A stretch of 39,974 bases of DNA, from NCBI GenBank assembly GCA_964624065.1, contig CAZUWF010000021.1:1-39974 (forward strand), given 5' to 3'. Below the pieces are notes generated by a model. That model worked only from the letters and a program-made list of their open reading frames with translations. It did not search any database and had not been told where the DNA came from. A program made the position numbers and the translations under genes. Positions 25,950 to 33,358 of this stretch are shown in pieces (within the stretch, counting starts at the first letter, position 1; each line of letters begins with the position of its first letter). The DNA comes from UBA7960 sp964624065. Its GTDB lineage: Bacteria; Bacteroidota; Bacteroidia; Bacteroidales; UBA7960.

Positions 25950-27068
25950 ATGAATAAACTCAATTTGCTTGTTGTTGACGATGAACCCGGAATAAGGTCG
26001 GGCGTGGCAAGGTCCTTAAGGAACTTCTCGGTAAACTATCCTTTTATGGAGGAGGATATTTCATACCATATACTTGAGGCCGAAAGTGGCGAACAGGCTT
26101 TGGAAATAATTGAAAACTCACAGGTTGACATAGTTTTGCTTGACAACAAGCTGCCTGGAATTGAAGGTATTGAAGTTTTGGAACATATCAAATCCAAGAA
26201 CCTCGATATGGCGGTTACGATGATAACATCCTATGCTTCGCTTGACCTGGCTATAAAAGCTACAAATCACGGAGCTTTCAGTTTCGTTCCCAAACCATTT
26301 ACTCCCCAAGAATTAAAAACTGCCATAGAAAGCCTTACAAAACACCTCTACTTGCGCCGTATGACCAAGCAGCTCAAAGAAGAAGGAAAGGAGGTAAGGT
26401 TTCAGTTCCTATCGGTTCTTTCGCACGAGCTAAAATCTCCAATTAATGCCGTTGAAGGGTACCTGAAAATAATGAAAGACAAGCAAGTAGGAGACAATAT
26501 CGACGCCTACAAAGAAATGATCGACCGTTCAATAGAAAGATTAAGAGGCATGAGGGGGCTAATCCTTGACCTCCTCGATTTATCTCGCGCCGAATCGGGC
26601 ACCAAAAGCCGCGACATAAGGCAACTTGACCTGTACCAAATTATAAGGGGAGTTGCCGATGCTATTGAACCCTTGGCCATTCAAAAGAACAACAAAGTGA
26701 CTCTGGCCGGTGATGAGGATATAATGGTAAATGCAGATAAAAATGAATTGGAAATCATTTTCAACAACTTGGTTTCAAACGCGGTGAAATACAATAGGGA
26801 AAATGGAAAAGTTTTCATTAATGTCCAAAAGAACCCAAATTCCGTTGTAGTAAAGGTTGAGGATACCGGAATTGGGATGTCTGCCGAGGAAATGTCATTG
26901 CTTTTCAAGGATTTTCAAAGAATCAAGAATGAAAAAACCAAGTACATAACCGGAAGTGGATTAGGACTTTCCATTGCCAAGAAAATGATTGAAATGTACA
27001 ACGGCACCATTGAGGTTCATAGTACGCCAGATGTTGGCAGTACTTTCACCGTTACCCTCCCTTTGTAA
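25950..27068 (+). CDS. cytoplasmic hybrid: receiver domain fused to a histidine kinase
   Basis: 372 residues, no membrane segment. The N-terminal receiver domain (about 1-125) has acidic pair D10/D11, phospho-acceptor D65 (LLDNKLPG) and the conserved Lys in VPKPF. The histidine kinase follows: the H-box has H159 (LSVLSHELKSP), then N-box NNLVSNAVKYN, G1 DTGIGMS and G2 GSGLGLSIAKKMI. The order REC-HisKA-HATPase, with no sensor domain, implies control by an upstream kinase or by protein contact, with output to an unlinked regulator. It lies just before the hydrogenase operon on the same strand, about 200 bases away; a role in hydrogenase control is inferred from context. Confidence 0.9.
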   Translation: MNKLNLLVVDDEPGIRSGVARSLRNFSVNYPFMEEDISYHILEAESGEQALEIIENSQVDIVLLDNKLPGIEGIEVLEHIKSKNLDMAVTMITSYASLDLAIKATNHGAFSFVPKPFTPQELKTAIESLTKHLYLRRMTKQLKEEGKEVRFQFLSVLSHELKSPINAVEGYLKIMKDKQVGDNIDAYKEMIDRSIERLRGMRGLILDLLDLSRAESGTKSRDIRQLDLYQIIRGVADAIEPLAIQKNNKVTLAGDEDIMVNADKNELEIIFNNLVSNAVKYNRENGKVFINVQKNPNSVVVKVEDTGIGMSAEEMSLLFKDFQRIKNEKTKYITGSGLGLSIAKKMIEMYNGTIEVHSTPDVGSTFTVTLPL

Positions 27069-27117
27069 AAATTTTTCGTCATAAACTTTCTACTCCTTTT
27101 CCTTTCAAGTTGCTTAA

Positions 27118-27136
27118 AACCAATTCAATATTGGTT
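27118..27136 (+). terminator. weak hairpin after the REC-histidine kinase gene
   Basis: A perfect 7-bp stem, AACCAAT / ATTGGTT, with a five-base loop, but no long T tract follows. It could be a leaky terminator or an operator-like dyad. Confidence 0.35.
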
Positions 27137-27156
27137 AATGGAAATTCTTGTTTATA

Positions 27157-27209
27157 TTGTGAATAAATTAACAACTCCTATTTGTTATTCAAAATAATGT
27201 TGTTAATTT
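27157..27209 (+). promoter_or_regulatory. dyad elements overlapping the hydrogenase promoter
   Basis: AAATTAACAAC (27165-27175) and GTTGTTAATTT (27199-27209) are perfect 11-bp inverted arms separated by 23 bases. The right arm covers the -7 element and the -33 lies in the spacer. The left arm also belongs to a second dyad (27157-27174): TTGT-n-AAT and ATT-n-ACAA around two central bases, resembling FNR/CRP-family sites. A regulator bound here could loop, block or activate the promoter. Confidence 0.55.
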
Positions 27210-27211
27210 TG
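27181..27211 (+). promoter_or_regulatory. promoter of the hydrogenase operon
   Basis: TTTG (27181-27184) is followed after exactly 19 bases by TAATTTTG (27204-27211), a complete Bacteroidota -33/-7 pair and the best promoter in the window. The leader to the first ATG is about 60 bases. Confidence 0.75.
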
Positions 27212-27275
27212 CACCGAAATTTCGAATACCCGTTTTTGATTACTAAGCCACTTCCGTATTTCAAAAGGAAAATTA

Positions 27276-27620
27276 ATGACTGTTTCAGAAATAGCAAGAT
27301 TGATTGACGGCATAGTGGTTTGCGGACACCACAATATTCATCACCAGGTTGAGTATGCCTGTGCTTCCGATCTTATGAGCGATGTCCTAACCTTGCACAC
27401 CACCAATTCGCTTTTGGTAACCGGGTTGTGCAACCTGCAAACAGTGCGCACCGCAGAGTTTTCGGATATAAATTGTGTGGTTATTGCCCGAAACAAGAAA
27501 GTCTCGCAGGAAATGATAGATCTGGCCAACGAAAACGGATTGGTGATAATAGAGTGCAGGTATTCGGTTTTCAAGACCAGTGGCATACTATACACCGCAG
27601 GTATTAAACCAGAGTATTGA
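27276..27620 (+). CDS. DRTGG domain protein (first copy)
   Basis: 114 residues, a stand-alone DRTGG-type domain of alpha/beta fold (MTVSEIARLIDGIVV, ACASDLMSDVLTL, CVVIARNKKVS). DRTGG domains occur near CBS domains and in phosphotransacetylase-type proteins as presumed ligand-binding modules; their ligand is unknown. It is the first gene of the hydrogenase operon, four bases before the RsbW-like ATPase gene. A second, diverged copy is three genes downstream. Its role in this operon is presumably sensory or scaffolding. Confidence 0.75.
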   Translation: MTVSEIARLIDGIVVCGHHNIHHQVEYACASDLMSDVLTLHTTNSLLVTGLCNLQTVRTAEFSDINCVVIARNKKVSQEMIDLANENGLVIIECRYSVFKTSGILYTAGIKPEY

Positions 27621-27624
27621 AAAG

Positions 27625-28059
27625 ATGAGCATCCAATATTATTCAATGCAATTTAAGTACGATGTTGAAGGGGGTAATTTTACCCACGCTGGGCATGCAT
27701 CCAGTGATATCAAGAAAATACTAAAGCAGCTAAACGTTGACCATAGCATTATTAAGAGGACCATTGTTGCTTGTTACGAAGCGGAGGTAAATATAGTAGC
27801 TCACGCGCTCAGGGGTGTAATTGTGGCAAGCATCAACGAAAAAGGTATTGTAATCGAATTGGAGGACCAAGGACCAGGAATCGCGGATATTGGTTTGGCA
27901 ATGCAGGAAGGTTTCACAACTGCCAGCAAGTCTGTACGCGAAATGGGCTTCGGGGCCGGAATGGGTCTTCCAAATATGAAAAGGAGTGCCGATAAACTCG
28001 AAGTTTTTAGCGAAGTAAATAAAGGCACCAGAGTTGTAATAACAATGTTCTTCAACTAG
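27625..28059 (+). CDS. RsbW-like GHKL ATPase (anti-sigma/serine kinase type)
   Basis: 144 residues from the ATG at 27625, chosen because it follows the previous stop by four bases. It is a single HATPase_c domain with N-box YEAEVNIVAHA, G1 box EDQGPGI, and the G2 region GFGAGMGLPNMKRSADK. There is no dimerisation/His domain. This is the RsbW/SpoIIAB-type layout, which phosphorylates Ser/Thr on partner proteins or binds sigma factors. No STAS antagonist or sigma factor is encoded nearby, so its partner is probably another product of this operon. Confidence 0.82.
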   Translation: MSIQYYSMQFKYDVEGGNFTHAGHASSDIKKILKQLNVDHSIIKRTIVACYEAEVNIVAHALRGVIVASINEKGIVIELEDQGPGIADIGLAMQEGFTTASKSVREMGFGAGMGLPNMKRSADKLEVFSEVNKGTRVVITMFFN

Positions 28060-28072
28060 AAGGCTGTAAAGA

Positions 28073-29431
28073 ATGGCAGTAAAGTATTTCCATCACGCTC
28101 TTAAGTTCCGCAAGGAGGTTTGCATTGGATGCTCACATTGCATGAATGTTTGCCCAACCCATGCCATTAGGATTCATGGCGGGAAGGCAGACCTAACCGA
28201 CAATAGATGCGTTGATTGCGGAAAATGCTACCAGGCTTGTCCGGTTGGCGCAATCATTGTCGAACAGGATGATTTCAGCCAAATTTTTTCCTACAGTCAG
28301 CGTGTTGCATTGATCCCGAGTGTTTTATTGGGGCAGTTCCCGGCTGAGGTAAAACTAACTAAGATTTACGAAGTTCTTCATAAACTCGGTTTCACCCACG
28401 TGGTCCATGTTGAGTACGGTGTTAGGATTTTGAAAAATGCCATCAAGGAATACCTTGAAAGCAAAAAGGAGACAAAACCTCTCATTTCAACCTTTTGCCC
28501 CGCCATAGTTAGATTAATCCAAGTACAATTCCCTGCACTAACCGAAAATCTCATATTGCTCAATGCCCCACTTGATGTAACTGCAAATTACATCAAAAAA
28601 AGCCTAGTTGATGAAGGCGCCAACCCCAAGGACGTGGGAATTTTCTACATTACCCCGTGCGCGGCCAAAATTGCAGCGGTTAAGAGTCCCGTTGGGAGGG
28701 AGCAATCGGATATTACAGGGGTAATAAATATGGATTTTATCTTCAACAAGGTCTTCACCAACGTAAAACGGGTCGGTCTAGAGGAAAACCTAGAAATCCA
28801 CCTGTCAACCACACGTTTAAAATCAGACGAGATTGTTTGGAGCCTAACCGAGGGCGAATCCTCCCAAATGCCAGGTAGGGCACTTGCCATAGACGAAATT
28901 GGCAATGTGATTGAATTTTTGGAAAACCTCGAGAACAAGGAAAAACCCGAAATCGATTTTCTCGAATTGAGGGCTTGTGATCAAAGCTGCGCCGGAGGGA
29001 TACTTACCAGCGGAAACAGATTTTACACCGTTGAGCGCCTACGCAAAATCGCAGCACAACTAAAAGAAGAAGAAACCCACGAACCCAAGGGAAATTTTGC
29101 CATTGAGAACCACCAAGAATATTTGCTGCAAAACATCACACTAAAAAAGGTATTGCCACGCTCCATGAGCAAGCTCGATGATGATACCAAGCAGGCAATG
29201 CTCAAAATGCAAATGGTGAGAGAAATAATGAAATCATTGCCATACGTTGATTGCGGTTTGTGCGGGTCGCCAACGTGCAAATCGCTTGCCGAGGACATTG
29301 TGCAGGGTAGGGCAGAAGTAACCAACTGCATTTTCGTGCAAAAGAAATACGAGAAAAATCAGTGGATTACCTATGCCGACTCAATGGAAATAATGAAGGA
29401 AATCTGGGGTAAGGATAAGTTTGAAGACTAA
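28073..29431 (+). CDS. putative sensory [FeFe]-hydrogenase-like protein
   Basis: 452 residues. Two N-terminal [4Fe-4S] ferredoxin motifs (C17/20/23/27 and C46/49/52/56) are followed by an H-cluster domain (about 75-330). A C-terminal C394-x2-C397-x4-C402-x16-C419 [4Fe-4S] motif of the RnfB/ACS type completes it. The four H-cluster ligand cysteines are kept in variant loops: STFCP (C142), TPCAAK (C196) and RACDQSC (C302, C306). The proton-relay Cys that precedes the first ligand in catalytic enzymes (TSCCP) is F141 here. This matches the non-canonical group C/D hydrogenases thought to sense H2. There is no PAS domain; output presumably goes through the adjacent ATPases. Confidence 0.85.
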   Translation: MAVKYFHHALKFRKEVCIGCSHCMNVCPTHAIRIHGGKADLTDNRCVDCGKCYQACPVGAIIVEQDDFSQIFSYSQRVALIPSVLLGQFPAEVKLTKIYEVLHKLGFTHVVHVEYGVRILKNAIKEYLESKKETKPLISTFCPAIVRLIQVQFPALTENLILLNAPLDVTANYIKKSLVDEGANPKDVGIFYITPCAAKIAAVKSPVGREQSDITGVINMDFIFNKVFTNVKRVGLEENLEIHLSTTRLKSDEIVWSLTEGESSQMPGRALAIDEIGNVIEFLENLENKEKPEIDFLELRACDQSCAGGILTSGNRFYTVERLRKIAAQLKEEETHEPKGNFAIENHQEYLLQNITLKKVLPRSMSKLDDDTKQAMLKMQMVREIMKSLPYVDCGLCGSPTCKSLAEDIVQGRAEVTNCIFVQKKYEKNQWITYADSMEIMKEIWGKDKFED

Positions 29432-29446
29432 AAGAACAAGATCAAT

Positions 29447-29779
29447 ATGAAAGTATCAGAAATAGTTAGGGAATTAGGTTTGACCGTACTTGCAGGCAGC
29501 GAGGGTTTAGATCGCCAAGTAAAGGGTGGATATGTGTCTGACCTTTTGAGCGATGTTATGGGCAATGCCGACGAGGGATTAGTTTGGATTACCCTCCAAA
29601 CACACAAAAATGTTATGGCCATTGCTTCGTTGAAAGATCTTGCAGCCATTATCCTGGTATCTGGCCATCAGCCCGATACAGATATGGCCCAACAAGCAGA
29701 GGAGGAGGGAATCCCGGTTTTGGCAACAAGCCTGCCAACATTTGAGGTAGCAGGAAGGCTTTATTGCATCTGGAAGTAA
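29447..29779 (+). CDS. DRTGG domain protein (second copy)
   Basis: 110 residues, homologous to the product of the gene at 27276 (shared V-SEI start, SDL-SDV segment and a GI/GL-V near the C-terminus) but clearly diverged. The central region GLVWITLQTHKNVMAIASLKD resembles DRTGG domains more closely than the first copy does. Its stop codon overlaps the start of the PHP gene by one base (TAATG), indicating translational coupling. Ligand and function unknown. Confidence 0.78.
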   Translation: MKVSEIVRELGLTVLAGSEGLDRQVKGGYVSDLLSDVMGNADEGLVWITLQTHKNVMAIASLKDLAAIILVSGHQPDTDMAQQAEEEGIPVLATSLPTFEVAGRLYCIWK

Positions 29780-30525
29780 TGAATCAATACACGGCCGACC
29801 TACACATACACACCCTTCTGTCGCCTTGCGGATCGTTGGAAATGAGTCCGGCTACAATAGTCGAAATTGCCCGTGCCAGGAATATCGACATTATCGGTAT
29901 TGCCGATCATAACTCCACAAGGCACGGCCCGTTGGTTAGCAAGTTGGCCGCCGAGAAAAACATTTTCGTATTATGCGGAGCTGAGGTTACCACCAAGGAG
30001 GAAGTTCACTGCTTGGCATTTTTCAAAAACTTTGAATCATTATCAAGGTTTCAGGTTTACCTTGACGCTCATTTGCCCAGCATTAAGAACAACCCAAAGT
30101 ATTTTGGGCACCAAGTGGTTGTTGACCAAGACGAAATGATTGTGGAGGAGGTAGAGAGGTTGTTGATTTCGGCAATATCGCAAAACATACACCAAGTTGA
30201 AGAAAAGGTTCATGAACTCGAAGGTTTGTTCATTCCGGCCCACATCGACAGGCACAAGAATAGCCTTATGAGCCAATTGGGATTCGCGCCGGCTGGTCTA
30301 ATTGCCGATGCATTCGAGATAACCCCATTTTCCACACCCCAAAGCCTTGGAAGGGCACTAAAAGGTGCTTCAACTCAAACCTTCATCAGGTGTTCTGATG
30401 CTCACCAGCCAAAAGACATAGGCTCAAGCACCACTACTTTCGAAATGGAGGAAATAAGCTTCGATGAAATTTCGATGGCTCTTAAAAATTCGGGAAACCG
30501 CAAAACCATTATAGTCAATTATTGA
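29779..30525 (+). CDS. PHP domain metal-dependent phosphoesterase
   Basis: 248 residues. The metal-binding motifs of the PHP family are in order: DLHIHT (near residue 6), ADHNSTRHG (about 43), a GAEV...EEVHCLAF segment, PAHIDRH, and CSDAHQP near the C-terminus. The family includes phosphatases such as histidinol phosphatase and polymerase-associated PHP domains. This short stand-alone form with a GAEVTT.EEVH motif is common in hydrogenase operons of Clostridia, Thermotogae and Bacteroidota. The substrate is unknown; dephosphorylation of an operon partner is a reasonable inference. Confidence 0.85.
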   Translation: MNQYTADLHIHTLLSPCGSLEMSPATIVEIARARNIDIIGIADHNSTRHGPLVSKLAAEKNIFVLCGAEVTTKEEVHCLAFFKNFESLSRFQVYLDAHLPSIKNNPKYFGHQVVVDQDEMIVEEVERLLISAISQNIHQVEEKVHELEGLFIPAHIDRHKNSLMSQLGFAPAGLIADAFEITPFSTPQSLGRALKGASTQTFIRCSDAHQPKDIGSSTTTFEMEEISFDEISMALKNSGNRKTIIVNY

Positions 30526-30528
30526 TTA

Positions 30529-31074
30529 ATGAAGGATCTTTCGTTACATATTTTGGATATTGTACAGAACAGCACTGCGGCGGGGGCGAGCGAGGTTAGC
30601 ATTATCGTTGACCAAAATTTATCTGCAAATCTGCTTTCAATTTCCATTATTGACAACGGACGTGGAATGTCGGCCGAGACCTTGCAAAAGGTTGCGGACC
30701 CTTTCTATACCACCCGAACCACTCGCAAGGTTGGAATGGGAGTTTCACTTCTCAAACAAAATGCCGAGCAAACCGGAGGTTGGCTGAAAATTGAATCAAC
30801 GCAAGGAATGGGTACTAAACTAACCGCCACTTTCAATCTCGATCATATTGACAGACCTCCCATCGGAGATATTTCAGGAGTGATGGCTTTGATTATTGGC
30901 GGAAATCCTGAAGTTAGGTTTAAATACAACCACTTTGTAGAGGGCGGTCAATATGTTTTAGACACCCTCGAGGTAAACGAAGCCCTCGAAGGTACGCCAA
31001 TCAACGATCCATTAATCATAAGGTTTTTGAAAGAAATGTTGAATGAAAACCTAACTTCGATAAATGCAATTTAA
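30529..31074 (+). CDS. histidine-kinase-like ATPase without phospho-accepting His domain
   Basis: 181 residues. The HATPase_c domain (about 1-105) has N-box LHILDIVQNSTAAGA, G1 DNGRGM and the lid/G2 TTRTTRKVGMGVSLLKQNAE, resembling histidine kinase ATPase domains. No HisKA or sensor domain is present. The extra C-terminal about 75 residues (GVMALIIGGNPEVRFKYNHF onward) are of unknown fold. It begins three bases after the PHP gene. It may phosphorylate or chaperone an operon partner; activity is inferred from the intact nucleotide-binding boxes. Confidence 0.82.
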   Translation: MKDLSLHILDIVQNSTAAGASEVSIIVDQNLSANLLSISIIDNGRGMSAETLQKVADPFYTTRTTRKVGMGVSLLKQNAEQTGGWLKIESTQGMGTKLTATFNLDHIDRPPIGDISGVMALIIGGNPEVRFKYNHFVEGGQYVLDTLEVNEALEGTPINDPLIIRFLKEMLNENLTSINAI

Positions 31075-31130
31075 TTATTTTTTAATTTTAACAAATAATC
31101 GTTACACAAAAAACAAAAGGGAGTAAGACT

Positions 31131-31535
31131 ATGACAAAAATCAAATCTTTGGCCGATTTAAAAGCGATGAAGGCCGAGCTTCAATCAAAAATTGCCTTGC
31201 GCGAAAAAAGCGAAAATCCTGAAGGAAGGGTTTTAATTAGGGTAGGTATGGGCACGAGCGGCATTGCTTCTGGTGCCAAGCAAGTTATGGAATTTTTGAT
31301 AGACGAATGCGAAAAAAGAAATGTTGACGCAATTGTAAATCAAGTTGGCGATATGGGTTACAGTTATGCCGAACCTACGGTGGAAGTAAAGCTTCCCGGT
31401 AAGGATCCTTTGGTGTTTGGCGATGTTGATACCAAAAAGGCCGATGATATTATTGAAAAATATATCAAAAACGGCGAGCTTCTCGACGGTATCATTCCGG
31501 TGAATTATGAAACCATTGACAATAATACAAAATAA
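31131..31535 (+). CDS. thioredoxin-like ferredoxin homologue lacking its cluster cysteines
   Basis: 134 residues. The C-terminal half aligns with the thioredoxin-like [2Fe-2S] domain at the start of HydB: IRVGMGTSGIASGA matches LLVCGGTGCRASAS, and QVGDMGYSYAEP matches TTGCFGFCEQGP. All four cluster cysteines are replaced (G39, G44, D74, S78), so it cannot bind the usual cluster. The N-terminal about 30 residues are a lysine-rich helix. It is placed directly before hydB and may be a structural or regulatory subunit. A small leader (56 bases, with GGGAG before the ATG) separates it from the signalling genes. Confidence 0.78.
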   Translation: MTKIKSLADLKAMKAELQSKIALREKSENPEGRVLIRVGMGTSGIASGAKQVMEFLIDECEKRNVDAIVNQVGDMGYSYAEPTVEVKLPGKDPLVFGDVDTKKADDIIEKYIKNGELLDGIIPVNYETIDNNTK

Positions 31536-31546
31536 GGAAAAAAGAG

Positions 31547-33340
31547 ATGGCAAAGTACAATATGCACCTACTTGTTTGCGGAGGCACCGGCTGCCGAGCT
31601 TCTGCCAGCGATATTCTCCACGACAACCTTAAGAAGGAAGTACTTGAAAATGGCCTTGAAGGCAGCGTTCAGGTGGTAACAACTGGTTGTTTTGGTTTTT
31701 GCGAGCAAGGCCCAATTGTGAAGGTTATTCCTGATAATACTTTTTACGTTGGGGTTGAGCCAAAAGATGCTGCCGAAATAGTTGCAGAACACGCATTAAA
31801 AGGCCGCAAGGTTGAACGCCTTTTGTTTAAAGATCCGGTTAGGAAGGAAAGGGTAGCTGATTCGAAGCAAATGGGCTTTTACAAGAAGCAAATAAGAATT
31901 GCCCTTCGTAATTGTGGTTTCATCGACCCAGAAAACATCAACGAATACCTTGCTGCTGATGGTTACGAAGCCCTTGCAAAGGTTTTGGGCGAGATGACTC
32001 CCGAGCAAGCCATCAAGGAAGTTATCGACTCTGGACTTCGTGGTAGGGGTGGAGGTGGATTCCCCACAGGATTAAAGTGGCAATTTGCAAAAAACTCACC
32101 AGGCGACCAAAAATACGTTGTTTGTAATGCCGACGAAGGCGACCCGGGCGCCTTCATGGATAGGTCAATTCTTGAAGGCGATCCTCACAGTGTTATCGAA
32201 TCGATGATTATCAATGGCTATTGCATAGGTGCCACAAAAGGTTTGATATACATCCGTGCAGAGTACCCATTAGCTATACACAGGCTCAAGATCGCCATTA
32301 ACCAGGCAAGGGAATATGGGCTCCTGGGCGAAGATATTTTGGCAAGCGGATTCAGCTTTGATATTGAATTGCGCTACGGTGCAGGTGCATTTGTTTGCGG
32401 AGAGGAAACAGCCCTAATTCACTCGATGGAAGGACACCGTGGCGAGCCAACCTTCAAGCCACCATTCCCAGCCGAAAGTGGATACCTCGGCAAGCCTACA
32501 AACGTTAACAACGTTGAAACCTATGCCAACATTCCTGCTATTTTCAACAAGGGTGCGAAATGGTTTGCGAGCATCGGGACTGAAAAATCAAAAGGAACCA
32601 AAGTATTTGCCCTCGCCGGAAAAATCAATAACGTGGGACTAATTGAAGTTCCGATGGGCATTACCCTTCGTGAAGTAATATTTGAAATTGGTGGAGGCAT
32701 CAAGGATGGAAAGAAATTCAAGGCGGTTCAAACCGGAGGTCCCTCCGGCGGTTGCCTTACGGACAAGCACCTCGATACTCCAATTGATTTCGACAACCTC
32801 CTTGCTGCAGGCTCCATGATGGGCTCCGGCGGTATGATTGTAATGGACGAGGACGATTGTATGGTTTCCGTTGCCAAGTTTTATCTTGATTTCACCGTTG
32901 AGGAATCTTGCGGAAAATGCTCTCCCTGCCGTGTCGGAAACAAGCGCCTGTACGAGCTACTCGACAAGATTACCAAGGGCCATGGTACAATGGAAGACCT
33001 TGACAAGCTAAGGAACTTGAGCAATGTAATCAAAGATACTTCGCTTTGCGGATTGGGACAAACTTCGCCAAACCCTGTGCTTTCAACTCTTGACAATTTC
33101 TACGATGAATACGTTGCTCACGTAACACAGGAGAAATGCTTCGCCGGGCAGTGCAAGGATCTAATAAAGTACTTGGTTATTCCTGAAAATTGCGTTGGTT
33201 GTACCGCCTGCGCCCGTAATTGCCCTGTTAATTGCATCTCGGGCGAAAGAAAGCAGGTTCACCTCATTGACCAGTCGTTGTGCATCAAATGTGGTGCCTG
33301 CCTGGAAAAATGCAAGTTCAACGCAATTACAATAATCTAA
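31547..33340 (+). CDS. hydB: [FeFe] hydrogenase HydB subunit (NuoF-like, NADH/FMN)
   Basis: 597 residues. The N-terminal thioredoxin-like [2Fe-2S] domain (C11, C16, C48, C52) is followed by the NuoF core with FMN/NADH-binding GLRGRGGGGFPTGLKW and NADEGDPGAFMDRS. Next comes the [4Fe-4S] motif ESCGKCSPCRVG plus a fourth Cys in DTSLCG, and last two C-terminal [4Fe-4S] motifs (CVGCTACARNCP and CIKCGACLEKC). This is the flavin subunit of HydABC hydrogenases, where NADH and ferredoxin electrons meet for bifurcation. The ferredoxin-type C-terminal extension and N-terminal [2Fe-2S] domain distinguish it from complex I NuoF. It lies 18 bases before hydA. Confidence 0.94.
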   Translation: MAKYNMHLLVCGGTGCRASASDILHDNLKKEVLENGLEGSVQVVTTGCFGFCEQGPIVKVIPDNTFYVGVEPKDAAEIVAEHALKGRKVERLLFKDPVRKERVADSKQMGFYKKQIRIALRNCGFIDPENINEYLAADGYEALAKVLGEMTPEQAIKEVIDSGLRGRGGGGFPTGLKWQFAKNSPGDQKYVVCNADEGDPGAFMDRSILEGDPHSVIESMIINGYCIGATKGLIYIRAEYPLAIHRLKIAINQAREYGLLGEDILASGFSFDIELRYGAGAFVCGEETALIHSMEGHRGEPTFKPPFPAESGYLGKPTNVNNVETYANIPAIFNKGAKWFASIGTEKSKGTKVFALAGKINNVGLIEVPMGITLREVIFEIGGGIKDGKKFKAVQTGGPSGGCLTDKHLDTPIDFDNLLAAGSMMGSGGMIVMDEDDCMVSVAKFYLDFTVEESCGKCSPCRVGNKRLYELLDKITKGHGTMEDLDKLRNLSNVIKDTSLCGLGQTSPNPVLSTLDNFYDEYVAHVTQEKCFAGQCKDLIKYLVIPENCVGCTACARNCPVNCISGERKQVHLIDQSLCIKCGACLEKCKFNAITII

Positions 33341-33358
33341 TAATCAACGATAAAAATA

